Positions 1 through 6,987 of a stretch of DNA of 9,196 bases are shown here, one piece after another. Position 1 is the first letter of the stretch. Every line of letters begins with the position of its first letter. The stretch is from contig JAISBJ010000042.1 in NCBI GenBank assembly GCA_031266235.1, positions 1 through 9,196 on the forward strand, given 5' to 3'. The notes below the pieces were generated by a model. It saw nothing but the letters and a program-made list of their open reading frames with translations, was not told the origin of the DNA and did no database searches. Origin of the DNA: Puniceicoccales bacterium. GTDB lineage: Bacteria; Verrucomicrobiota; Verrucomicrobiia; Opitutales; LL51. The position numbers and the translations under genes were made by a program.

Positions 1-813
1 GGAATGTTCGACAAATTCCTTGGGATTTTTATTATTCGCAATATTTTCACCAAAAGTGCGGTTGCGACTCCACGACCCCGAACACGTCGCCAGTAAATCC
101 CCTAGGCCACTCGGCCCGCCAAAGGTCGCTTCCTTCGCCCCCAAAGCCCGCCCGAGCCGCACCATCTCCCCTAAACACGCGGCGACGTAGGAACACTTCG
201 CGTTGTCGCCCAGGCGTAGGCCGTCCACAATCCCCGCTCCTATGGCGTAAATGTTCTTCAAACACCCGCCCAACTCCACGCCAATGACGTCGTCGGCATA
301 CTCCACGGCCATGTTTTTAAAGGAAATGGGAATATTTTTACAACAATTATCGGCGGAAGCGAGGACGAGTTTCGTGGGCAATCCGAGGGCGACTTCGCGG
401 GCGTAGGACGGCCCCGAAAGCACTCCGAAAGGATTGTTGGGGAAATGGCGGCCGATGAACCTACTGGGCGGCTTCCAGGTCGACCCGGGCAGCCCCTTGC
501 AAAAGGAAAAAATGGGTATGGACGAATCCAGGGTTTTAATGTGGGTGCAGACGTCGTCGATGGCGCTTGACGGGCAGATTAAAAAGACGGCGCCGCAGGA
601 CTCCAGCGAAGTATACTCGGGCGTTGCGCGGATATTTTCCGGGATTTTGATTCCCGGGAAAAACGTTAAATTTTCGTGATGGGCATTGATTTCGTCGGCA
701 TCCTGCTGCGACTTAGTCACCAAAGTCACGGCGTGTCCCGCTCCAAAACTACTCAGAGCGACGGCCGTCCCCCACGCTCCCGCGCCAATGATCGAGATTT
801 CCACGGGCGTCAT
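1..813 (-). CDS. gpsA: NAD(P)H-dependent glycerol-3-phosphate dehydrogenase, C-terminus cut by the window edge
   Basis: The enzyme reduces dihydroxyacetone phosphate to sn-glycerol-3-phosphate in the cytoplasm, supplying the phospholipid backbone. The frame is open from ATG 813 to base 1 with no stop, giving 271 residues of a family usually about 330 long; roughly 60 C-terminal residues lie outside. Visible motifs: the N-terminal Rossmann dinucleotide loop GAGAWGTA (residues 10-17), SGPSYARE (133-140), GVELGG followed by the family's catalytic lysine region LKNIYAIGAG (K186), the substrate-region aspartate in GLGDL (about 239) and SRNR (249-252). The start directly precedes a normal Rossmann strand, so it is probably right. 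No Shine-Dalgarno is visible; TATGAT sits five bases before the ATG, so a leaderless message is possible. It lies downstream of dxs on the same strand, 151 bp away, that gap being partly filled by a dxs remnant. Identification is firm. Confidence 0.95.
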   Translation of the reverse strand, partial: MTPVEISIIGAGAWGTAVALSSFGAGHAVTLVTKSQQDADEINAHHENLTFFPGIKIPENIRATPEYTSLESCGAVFLICPSSAIDDVCTHIKTLDSSIPIFSFCKGLPGSTWKPPSRFIGRHFPNNPFGVLSGPSYAREVALGLPTKLVLASADNCCKNIPISFKNMAVEYADDVIGVELGGCLKNIYAIGAGIVDGLRLGDNAKCSYVAACLGEMVRLGRALGAKEATFGGPSGLGDLLATCSGSWSRNRTFGENIANNKNPKEFVEHS

Positions 814-889
814 TTAAAATCATATAAAAATAAAAGTCAATGGAATGTTTGCATTGATTGAAATGATTTCAAGGTTTTCTCGTTTGGTT

Positions 890-963
890 TTATTGTGGGA
901 TAAATGCGTCGGGCCAGGCGAAAATATGGACGTGTTTTGCCAAATTTTTCCCCGCCAAAAATT
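890..963 (-). pseudogene. remnant copy of the dxs 3' coding region
   Basis: Bases 899-963 align without gaps to 1067-1131 inside dxs, 168 bp (exactly 56 codons) away, with 59 of 65 bases identical. All six differences are transitions. Read on the minus strand in the dxs frame, just past the dxs stop, it encodes LAGKNLAKHVHIFAWPDAFI and then ends PQ-stop at 890-892. The real gene has LAGKNLAKHIHIFAWPDAFI followed by its normal tail. Five of the six differences are synonymous and the sixth is V/I. There is no start codon in front, so it is not a working gene. It could be the left half of a decayed tandem duplication, or the stranded old tail of dxs after the end of the gene was replaced by a homologous but diverged copy. 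Confidence 0.85.
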
Positions 964-964
964 A

Positions 965-3328
965 TCAATCGACCGCGGTATTTTGGTCCGCCCGAATTTT
1001 TTCAACCATGTCCGCCACCGTAAAACGAAACATTTTTTTTAAATCATTTTCGCAAGAAGCGTGGGAGATAAATGCATCGGGCCAGGCGAAAATGTGGATG
1101 TGTTTCGCCAAGTTTTTCCCCGCTAAAAATTCCACCGCAGCACTGCCAAAACCCCCGGATTTTACGTGATCTTCGATGGTGTAAATGAAACGGTGGCGCC
1201 GGGCACAGGCCGCAAGCATGGCGCCGTCGAGCGGCTTTACGAACCGCGCGTTGACCACGGTGAAGGACAGCTGCGGCAACCGCCGGGCGATTTCGAGGGC
1301 CGCGCCCACCTTCTCCCCGAGCGCTATGAGACAAATATCCGTTCCGCGGGCGATAATTTCGCTCCGGCCCAGTTGAATTTCGGCGGGCGTAGCAAGCTGA
1401 TGATTATTATCGCTACTACCGCCATTAGCAAAAATATCCGTTTCGCGGGCGATAATTTCACTCCGGCCCAGCTGAATTTCGACGGACGTAGCGGGCTGAT
1501 TATTATTATTATCGCTAATATCACCATTAGCAAAAATATCTATTTCTCGGGCGATAATTTCGCTCTGGCCCAGCTGAATTCCGGCGGGCGTAGCGGGCTG
1601 ATTATTGTTATTATCGCTACTATTACCAGCAAAAATATCCGTTTCGTGGGCGATAGTTTCGCTCCGGCCCAGCTGAATCTCGGCGAATTCACTCCGGCTC
1701 AACTGAATTTCGGCAGGCGCAGCGGGCTGATTATTGTTATTATCGCTAATATCACCATTAGCAAAAGTATCCGTTCCGCGGGCGATAACTTCACTGCGGC
1801 CCGGCTGAATTTCGGCGGATGTAGTGGACCGATTATTATTATTATCGCTAATACCACCATTAGTAAAAATATCCGTTCCGCGGGCGATAACTTCGCTCTG
1901 GCCCAGTTGAATCTCGGCGGGCGCAGCGGGCTGATTATTATTATTATCGCTAATATCACCATTAGCAAAAATATCCGTTTCGCGCGGATAGCGAATGCAA
2001 CAGGGGGCGTTGAAAGTGACGGCGGCTTCGAGCATCGCGCCCAATTCCCGGGGATCTTTGGGCTGCATCACGATCAGACCAGGTATGGCGCGTAAAAACG
2101 CAATGTCGAATAAACCGTGGTGCGTCGGCCCGTCGCTCGCACATAGCCCCGCCCGATCAATCCCAATAATTATCGGTAAATTTTGTAAAGCAATGTCGTG
2201 AAAAATTTGATCAAAAGCGCGCTGCAAAAACGTGGAATAAATCGCGCAGACCGGCAATAATCCCGCCTTCGAAAGTCCCGCCGCAAACGTAATGGCGTGG
2301 CCCTCAGCGATCCCTACGTCGAAAAAACGCCCGGGATATCGCTCCCGAAAAAGCGCTAGCCCCGTTCCATCTGCCATCGCCGCAGTAATGGCCATAATTT
2401 TTGGATTTCGCTCCGCCAGTTGGCAAACTTTCTCTCCGAATGCCGCCGAATAACTCACCCTCCTTTGCCCAGAAATCGAGATTCCGTGCGTTTTCTCGGG
2501 ACAACTTTCGGAGCGGGGATCGCCACGGCCCTTCTGCGTTTTAACGTGCAGTAACATGGGCCGCCGCTGCTCCTTGCAAAATTGTAAATTTTCTATCAAT
2601 TCCGCCACATTGTGGCCGTCGACGGGCCCAATGTACTTCAATCCGTGGTGCTCGAAAAATGACGACGGCAGCAGCAGCGCCTTGGCCGCCCCCTTGAGCG
2701 CCGATAGCCACCCCACAACATATCGCCCCAATGGCCCCCTTGTTGCATATTTTTTTAAAAAATTTTTGACATTATTGTAAAAACAATAGCGACTGATGCC
2801 GTTCAAATACTTCGCGATGGATCCGACGTTCTCGGAAATCGCGTAGCCGTTGTCGTTGAGGACGATAATTAGCCGATTTTTTCCGATATTATTGAGGGCT
2901 TCGAGGGTCAGGCCGTTCGTCAGTGACGCGTCGCCGATAACCGCAATCACGTGGTAATCCTGCCCCAATTGATCCCGCGCAACCGCCATACCCAGCGCAC
3001 TCGACAACGCCGTCCCCGCATGCCCACAAAAAAATATGTCGTGGGGACTCTCCCGCGGCGACGTAAACCCCGACAGCCCGTGGGTCGCCCTCAGCGTCGA
3101 AAATTTGTGGCCGCGGCCTGTGAGAATCTTGTGGGCGTAACACTGGTGAGATACGTCGAAAATGATCTTGTCCTGCGGCGAACGGAATACCCGGTGCAGC
3201 GCCATGGACAGCTCCACGACCCCTAAATTCGACGCCAAATGCCCCCCATTTTGCCGAGTCGCCTCCAAAATTATGTCCCGGATCTTTTGGGCCGTTGCTC
3301 CGTCACTTGTGGCACTCGCTGTAGACAC
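965..3328 (-). CDS. dxs: 1-deoxy-D-xylulose-5-phosphate synthase with an internal tandem-repeat expansion
   Basis: This thiamine-diphosphate enzyme condenses pyruvate with glyceraldehyde-3-phosphate, the first step of the methylerythritol phosphate isoprenoid pathway. It has 787 residues against about 620 usually. Domain order is normal: ThDP-binding domain (NGGHLASNLG with H30, GDA at 132-134 where GDG is common, NN 146-147, NDN 158-160), pyrimidine-binding domain (FDVGIAEGHAITFAAG with catalytic E342, DRAG 391-394, DGPTHHG with H403/H404, RYPR 446-449) and C-terminal transketolase domain (FVKPLDG, EDHVKSGGFGS). Between RYPR and DICLIALG lie six tandem repeat units, residues about 450-666. 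The start is GTG 3328; an in-frame TAA two codons upstream excludes a longer protein, so the N-terminus is some 15-20 residues short of the usual form. No Shine-Dalgarno is visible. All core catalytic residues I can place are present and the frame is intact through the repeats, so it is probably functional. It lies 145 bp downstream of tpiA, which makes one of its substrates. Confidence 0.96.
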   Translation of the reverse strand: MSTASATSDGATAQKIRDIILEATRQNGGHLASNLGVVELSMALHRVFRSPQDKIIFDVSHQCYAHKILTGRGHKFSTLRATHGLSGFTSPRESPHDIFFCGHAGTALSSALGMAVARDQLGQDYHVIAVIGDASLTNGLTLEALNNIGKNRLIIVLNDNGYAISENVGSIAKYLNGISRYCFYNNVKNFLKKYATRGPLGRYVVGWLSALKGAAKALLLPSSFFEHHGLKYIGPVDGHNVAELIENLQFCKEQRRPMLLHVKTQKGRGDPRSESCPEKTHGISISGQRRVSYSAAFGEKVCQLAERNPKIMAITAAMADGTGLALFRERYPGRFFDVGIAEGHAITFAAGLSKAGLLPVCAIYSTFLQRAFDQIFHDIALQNLPIIIGIDRAGLCASDGPTHHGLFDIAFLRAIPGLIVMQPKDPRELGAMLEAAVTFNAPCCIRYPRETDIFANGDISDNNNNQPAAPAEIQLGQSEVIARGTDIFTNGGISDNNNNRSTTSAEIQPGRSEVIARGTDTFANGDISDNNNNQPAAPAEIQLSRSEFAEIQLGRSETIAHETDIFAGNSSDNNNNQPATPAGIQLGQSEIIAREIDIFANGDISDNNNNQPATSVEIQLGRSEIIARETDIFANGGSSDNNHQLATPAEIQLGRSEIIARGTDICLIALGEKVGAALEIARRLPQLSFTVVNARFVKPLDGAMLAACARRHRFIYTIEDHVKSGGFGSAAVEFLAGKNLAKHIHIFAWPDAFISHASCENDLKKMFRFTVADMVEKIRADQNTAVD
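1331..1984. repeat. six-unit in-frame tandem repeat array inside dxs
   Basis: Units on the plus strand are 1331-1429 (99 bp), 1430-1531 (102), 1532-1630 (99), 1631-1762 (132), 1763-1864 (102) and 1865-1966 (102), followed by the first 18 bp of another. Every length is a multiple of three. In Dxs each unit reads roughly TDIFANGDISDNNNN, then QPATPA, then EIQLGRSEVIARG. The last third matches the ordinary Dxs linker segment (E. coli LPIGKGIVKRRGEKLAIL-like) that joins RYPR to the C-terminal domain, so the array is an expansion of native sequence plus a polar DNNNN spacer rather than a wholly foreign insert. The asparagine run is an AAT trinucleotide run, varying from two to four N. Units differ mostly by scattered single-base changes. 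Confidence 0.95.
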
Positions 3329-3473
3329 CGCTTATTAGGAAAATATTTTTTGACGCAAAATAAAGCACTTATTTTACTCCAAAACAGGATGCGCGATGCT
3401 CGCCCCACCCTCTGCTTTTTAGCCTTGGAAGTTTTTTTGCCATTGTCAAGCTTTTTTTTGCACTATTTTTGCA
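3329..3473. other. spacer between tpiA and dxs, no gene
   Basis: The 145-bp gap is AT-rich with several T runs on the plus strand (around 3428-3434 and 3452-3459). A perfect TTGACA reads on the minus strand at 3449-3444, pointing toward dxs, but no convincing -10 hexamer follows at 16-18 bases. I see no coding sequence or strong GC hairpin, so the dxs promoter is unlocated; read-through from tpiA is also possible. Confidence 0.5.
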
Positions 3474-4220
3474 TTATTTTTCGGCCGCTCGGGCGATGGC
3501 CGCGAAATCCTCCGCCACAAGGGAAGCTCCGCCGATCAGTCCGCCCGCAATGTCCCGCTGTGCAAAAAGTTCCGCCGCATTGCCCGGCTTCACCGATCCG
3601 CCATATAAAATGTGTATCTGCGATCCCTCTTCCCTAAATCGCTTTTTTAACAAATCGCGAATGAATGCGTGCATCTCCTGGGCTACCTCCGGCGTCGCCG
3701 TCCTCCCCGTGCCAATCGCCCAAACCGGCTCGTAGGCAATGACTAAATGGGCGTCATCAATGCCGTCAAGCGCCGTGTTTATCTGCTCTGCGACAACTTC
3801 TCTGTCCCGACCCGACTCCCGCTCCGCAAGGGTCTCTCCGACGCATAAAATGGGCGTCAATTGAAATTCTTGGGCCGCTTTTACCTTTTGATGGATCAGT
3901 TCGTCGGATTCCCGGAAAATACTGCGCCGCTCGCTGTGGCCGATAATCACGTAGCTCGCCCCCAAATCCTTGAGCATGGCCGGAGAAATTTCCCCCGTAA
4001 ATGCCCCTTCCGCTGCAGGATACATGTTTTGCGCGCCCAGTGCAATGGCGGAATTTTTTAACACCGCTGCGACGCCCCACAAATGGGTAAAGGGCGGGCA
4101 GATGACCAGCGCCGCATTTTCGGGACACCCGGCTTTCAAAATCTCCGCAGCCAAATCCACGGCCTGGGAAGGCGTCTTGTACATCTTCCAATTCCCAATA
4201 ATTAAATATTTTTTCTCCAT
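3474..4220 (-). CDS. tpiA: triose-phosphate isomerase
   Basis: It interconverts dihydroxyacetone phosphate and glyceraldehyde-3-phosphate in glycolysis and gluconeogenesis; it is cytoplasmic and usually a dimer. The 248-residue length is normal for the family. All catalytic features of the TIM barrel are visible: GNWKM with N10 and K12, the electrophile H95 in IIGHSERR, the base E164 in AYEPVWAIGTG (which also begins flexible loop 6), and the phosphate-binding YGGSVKP (206-212) and GLIGGASL near the end. ATG 4220 gives a standard MEKKYLIIGNWKM start. No clear Shine-Dalgarno precedes it, but a plausible promoter lies just upstream. It sits between comM and dxs on the same strand, and its two substrates feed the neighbouring gpsA and dxs. 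Confidence 0.98.
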   Translation of the reverse strand: MEKKYLIIGNWKMYKTPSQAVDLAAEILKAGCPENAALVICPPFTHLWGVAAVLKNSAIALGAQNMYPAAEGAFTGEISPAMLKDLGASYVIIGHSERRSIFRESDELIHQKVKAAQEFQLTPILCVGETLAERESGRDREVVAEQINTALDGIDDAHLVIAYEPVWAIGTGRTATPEVAQEMHAFIRDLLKKRFREEGSQIHILYGGSVKPGNAAELFAQRDIAGGLIGGASLVAEDFAAIARAAEK

Positions 4221-4246
4221 AAATTTACAAATTCAAAACTGAAATT

Positions 4247-4275
4247 AGTGTAATAAATTTTCCGAGATTTGTAAA
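4247..4275 (-). promoter_or_regulatory. candidate sigma-70-type promoter for tpiA
   Basis: On the minus strand TTTACA (4275-4270, 5/6 to the -35 consensus) is followed after exactly 17 bases by TACACT (4252-4247, 4/6 to the -10 consensus). Transcription would begin near 4240, about 20 bases before the tpiA ATG, and the site lies wholly in the comM-tpiA gap. The gap is AT-rich, so a chance match is possible. Confidence 0.35.
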
Positions 4276-4291
4276 TAAAAAACGCAGTTGG

Positions 4292-5809
4292 TTAAAATAA
4301 TTTCCGATCCATGGACCGGTAGTGGATGGCTTCCAAGAGGTGATTTTCCGTGATATTTTCAGCGCTCTCGAGGTCGGCAATCGTCCGCGCAACCTTTAAA
4401 ATGCGGTCGTGGGCCCGCGCCGATAAACCCAGCGTTCCAATCGCCGCCGCCAGCAACCGTTCGCAGGGAGCATTTAATTGACAAAATTGTAACAAATCCC
4501 GGTGCCCCATCCTGGCATTCGTCGCACAAGCCTCGCGGTTGCGCAATTTTTGAATCCCCCGCGCCCCAAGTACTCGCTCGCGGATCGCCGCGGATGACTC
4601 GGCCGGCTCGCGGTGGCGCAATTCCGATATGTCGATGGGGCGCACGTCGACGTGTAAATCGATGCGGTCGAGCAGCGGCCCGCTGATGCGCGAACGATAG
4701 CGCTGGATCTGCCCCGGAGAACAGAGGCAGTTGCGCTTGGGATCCCCTAAAAATCCACAGGGACAGGGGTTCATCGCCGCAATCAACATGAACGAACAGG
4801 GGAATTGGACCTTCGCCGCACTGCGCGATATGGCAATGATCCCGTCCTCGAGCGGCTGCCGCAAAACTTCCAGCGTCGACCGGTGGAATTCCGGCAATTC
4901 GTCCAAAAATAAAACGCCGTTGTGCGCCAAAGAAATTTCCCCGGGAACCGGATAACTCCCCCCGCCGAGAAGCCCGACGTCGCTGATGGTGTGGTGCGGC
5001 GCCCGAAATGGCCGCCTGACGTCCTCCACCGACTGGATCGAGTGGCAAATGGAATAAATGGATAAAATTTCTAAAAATTCCTCCAGCGTCGGCGTGGGCA
5101 TAATCGTCGGAATGCGTTTCGCGATCATCGATTTCCCCGACCCCGGCGTGCCAACCATCAGTAAATTGTGCCCACCGGCAACCGCCACTTCCACCGCTCT
5201 CCGCAACGCCTTTTGCCCCTTTACTTCCGAAAAATCGACGTCAAAATGCCCCGGCGAAAGGTCTCCCGCAATCGGCGAATCCATCCGCGGCAGGGCGATT
5301 TCCTGGGATAAAAACCGGACCACTTCGCTCAAATTGTCGGCGGAAAACAGTTCGATGTCGCTCACAAAGGATGCCATTTTCGCAGATATTTTAGGTAAAA
5401 TTAACTTTTTTTTATATTTCCGCGCCTGCATCGCCAAAGCAATGGCCCCCACGACGGGTAGCAACTCCCCCGATAAACTCAGTTCGCCCGCGATGATGAA
5501 GTCCTCCAGGCGAGACAGCGGCGCTTGCCCCGTGCTTTTGATCACGCCGAGGGCGATGGGCAGGTCGTAAATGGGCCCCTCTTTTCGTAAATTTCCGGGC
5601 GATAGATTGACCACCGTGCGCGTCTTGGGCATCGAAAATCCATTGTTCATCAGCGCCGAACTTACGCGGTCCTGCGACTCCTTCACTGCCGCATCCGGCA
5701 GCCCAACCGTGATAAACCGCGGCTCCCCCGGTAACCCCGTGTTGACCTCTATTAAAAGCGGTAGCCCCTCGACCCCCACGACCGCACCCGAATGTACCCG
5801 CGTTAGCAT
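4292..5809 (-). CDS. comM: ComM/YifB-family AAA+ ATPase (Mg-chelatase-like)
   Basis: ComM is a hexameric helicase-type AAA+ protein that promotes branch migration during natural transformation in species studied; orthologues are widespread even in bacteria not known to transform. Domains in order (numbered from an alternative GTG start at 5821, four residues further upstream): N-terminal Lon-protease-like fold (about 1-175, with VGLPDAAVKES and NLSPGNLRKEGPIYDLPIA), AAA+ module with Walker A GTPGSGKS (224-231), Walker B VLFLDELPEF (303-312), sensor region AAMNPCPCG (348-356) with the family's cysteine cluster (C353, C355, C365, C367), the conserved SGPLLDRIDLH, and the C-terminal lid LSARAHDRILKVARTIADL. 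I prefer ATG 5809 because family members typically begin ML-x-R/K-V-x-S and AAAGAG lies just upstream. Length is about 505 residues, normal. It is divergent from mreB and 71 bp upstream of tpiA. Confidence 0.95.
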   Translation of the reverse strand: MLTRVHSGAVVGVEGLPLLIEVNTGLPGEPRFITVGLPDAAVKESQDRVSSALMNNGFSMPKTRTVVNLSPGNLRKEGPIYDLPIALGVIKSTGQAPLSRLEDFIIAGELSLSGELLPVVGAIALAMQARKYKKKLILPKISAKMASFVSDIELFSADNLSEVVRFLSQEIALPRMDSPIAGDLSPGHFDVDFSEVKGQKALRRAVEVAVAGGHNLLMVGTPGSGKSMIAKRIPTIMPTPTLEEFLEILSIYSICHSIQSVEDVRRPFRAPHHTISDVGLLGGGSYPVPGEISLAHNGVLFLDELPEFHRSTLEVLRQPLEDGIIAISRSAAKVQFPCSFMLIAAMNPCPCGFLGDPKRNCLCSPGQIQRYRSRISGPLLDRIDLHVDVRPIDISELRHREPAESSAAIRERVLGARGIQKLRNREACATNARMGHRDLLQFCQLNAPCERLLAAAIGTLGLSARAHDRILKVARTIADLESAENITENHLLEAIHYRSMDRKLF

Positions 5810-5821
5810 GCACTCTTTCAC

Positions 5822-5928
5822 TATTTTATAAAAAAAATGTCAAGAAAATAAAAACAAAAATTCCAGGTAAATTTGTCTTTGCAAAAAAAAATAAATATTT
5901 TCATACTTAGTGGCGTGACATTTTAGGC
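5822..5928. promoter_or_regulatory. divergent comM / mreB promoter region
   Basis: This 107-bp, very AT-rich gap separates two genes facing away from each other, so it should hold both promoters. Toward comM, TATAAA reads on the minus strand just before GTG 5821, and a TTGACA lies at 5843-5838, but the two are too close together to form one promoter. Toward mreB, TTTGCA (5878-5883) and CATACT (5902-5907) are 18 bases apart and match consensus only 4/6 each. The region is well supported by gene layout; the exact hexamers are uncertain. Confidence 0.4.
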
Positions 5929-6972
5929 ATGAAGTTGGGTGCAAAGTTGAAGAGTACGTTTGGCAAGGCCCTGAGTTTTTTATCCCACGACATCGGCATC
6001 GATCTGGGCACGGCCAACACGCTCGTTTTCGCCAAAGACCGCGGGATTATCATGAATGAACCCAGCGTCGTCGCCATTTATACGCATTCCAAGAGGGTGC
6101 GCGCCGTGGGTTTGGAGGCCAAAAAAATGCTCGGCCGGACGCCCGGCAATATCGCCGCGATCCGTCCCATGAAAGACGGCGTCATTGCCGATTTCGAGAT
6201 TACGGAGGCGATGCTGCGCTATTTTATCAATAAGGCGTCGCGCACGATGAAATTTATTCCGCCGCGGGTGGTAATTGCGGTACCGTCGGGGATCACGGAG
6301 GTGGAGCGTCGGGCGGTCAAAGAGTCGGCGATCCATGCCGGTGCGCGCGATGTTTTACTCCTCCAGGAGCCCATGGCGGCGGCGATCGGGGTCGGCTTAC
6401 CCATCGACGAGCCCGCTGCGAGTATGATCGTCGACATCGGTGGCGGGACGACGGAGGTCGCCATCCTCTCCCTCAACGGCGTCGTTTTCACCCAAAGTAT
6501 TCGCGTGGGCGGCGATGCCATTGACGCTTCGATCACGGCTTATGTAAAAAAAATGTATAATTTGATCATCGGCGAGCGCACCGCCGAAGACATTAAAATT
6601 CAGATCGGATCCGCCTCGAAGCTCGAGAATGAGCGGGAGATGTCCATTAAAGGCCGCGACGCGATCATTGGGCTGCCGCGCACGATCAAAATTTCTTCCA
6701 CGGAGATACGCGAGGCGTTGCGGGAGGCGGTGTCGAGCATTATTGAGGTGATTAAAATTGCGCTGGAAAAGTGCCCGCCGGAGCTATCGTCCGACCTGGT
6801 CGACCGCGGGATTATTCTTGCTGGCGGGGGGTCTTTGATTCGAAAATTGGACTGCGCCATCGGCGAAGCCACGGGGCTGCCGGTCATTGTCGCCGACGAC
6901 CCGCTGTTTGCGGTAGCGAATGGCACGGGGACGGTGTTGCAGGATCTGGGGTTATGGCTGTCCGAGGATTGA
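5929..6972 (+). CDS. mreB: rod-shape-determining actin homologue MreB
   Basis: MreB polymerises on the inner face of the cytoplasmic membrane and guides the elongation cell-wall synthesis complex. It has 347 residues, the family's normal length. Actin-fold ATP-binding motifs are intact: phosphate-1 IDLGTANT (24-31), connect-1/catalytic region QEPMAAAIG (with E147), phosphate-2 DIGGGTTE (169-176), and the adenosine motif ILAGGGSLIR (296-305). RVGGDAID and IKIQIGSA are also typical. The first 20 residues are basic and amphipathic, as expected for the membrane-targeting helix. ATG 5929 has only a very close AGG in front, so the ribosome-binding site is weak. It is the first gene of a short plus-strand mre operon, followed after 15 bp by a truncated mreC. 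The coding sequence shows no sign of decay. Confidence 0.98.
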   Translation: MKLGAKLKSTFGKALSFLSHDIGIDLGTANTLVFAKDRGIIMNEPSVVAIYTHSKRVRAVGLEAKKMLGRTPGNIAAIRPMKDGVIADFEITEAMLRYFINKASRTMKFIPPRVVIAVPSGITEVERRAVKESAIHAGARDVLLLQEPMAAAIGVGLPIDEPAASMIVDIGGGTTEVAILSLNGVVFTQSIRVGGDAIDASITAYVKKMYNLIIGERTAEDIKIQIGSASKLENEREMSIKGRDAIIGLPRTIKISSTEIREALREAVSSIIEVIKIALEKCPPELSSDLVDRGIILAGGGSLIRKLDCAIGEATGLPVIVADDPLFAVANGTGTVLQDLGLWLSED

Positions 6973-6987
6973 TCCGTTTGAAGATCG

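Noticed and set aside
837..857. Hairpin TCAATG-9-CATTGA upstream of gpsA, followed by a T-rich stretch on the minus strand, as a terminator.
   Set aside because: The stem is only 6 bp and AT-rich with a 9-base loop; in such an AT-rich spacer this is easily due to chance.
1331..1984. Regularly spaced repeats resembling a CRISPR array.
   Set aside because: Whole 102-bp units are alike with no unique spacers, the units are not palindromic short repeats, and they are translated within dxs.
1166..2095. A 309-codon open frame on the plus strand opposite the dxs repeat array.
   Set aside because: It exists because the repeat units are multiples of three and lack stops in several frames. Dxs on the other strand is clearly the gene, and the plus-strand product matches no family I recognise.
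5412..5813. Other overlapping open frames opposite or within comM, mreB, tpiA and the hydrolase gene.
   Set aside because: They are out-of-frame shadows of clearly identified genes, have low-complexity Arg/Gly/Ala-rich products and no family motifs.
6546..6555. A run of eight A in mreB (and a similar one in dxs near 1033-1040) as a phase-variation tract.
   Set aside because: The run encodes ordinary Lys-Lys codons in a conserved position and both frames are intact; AT-rich genomes have many such runs.
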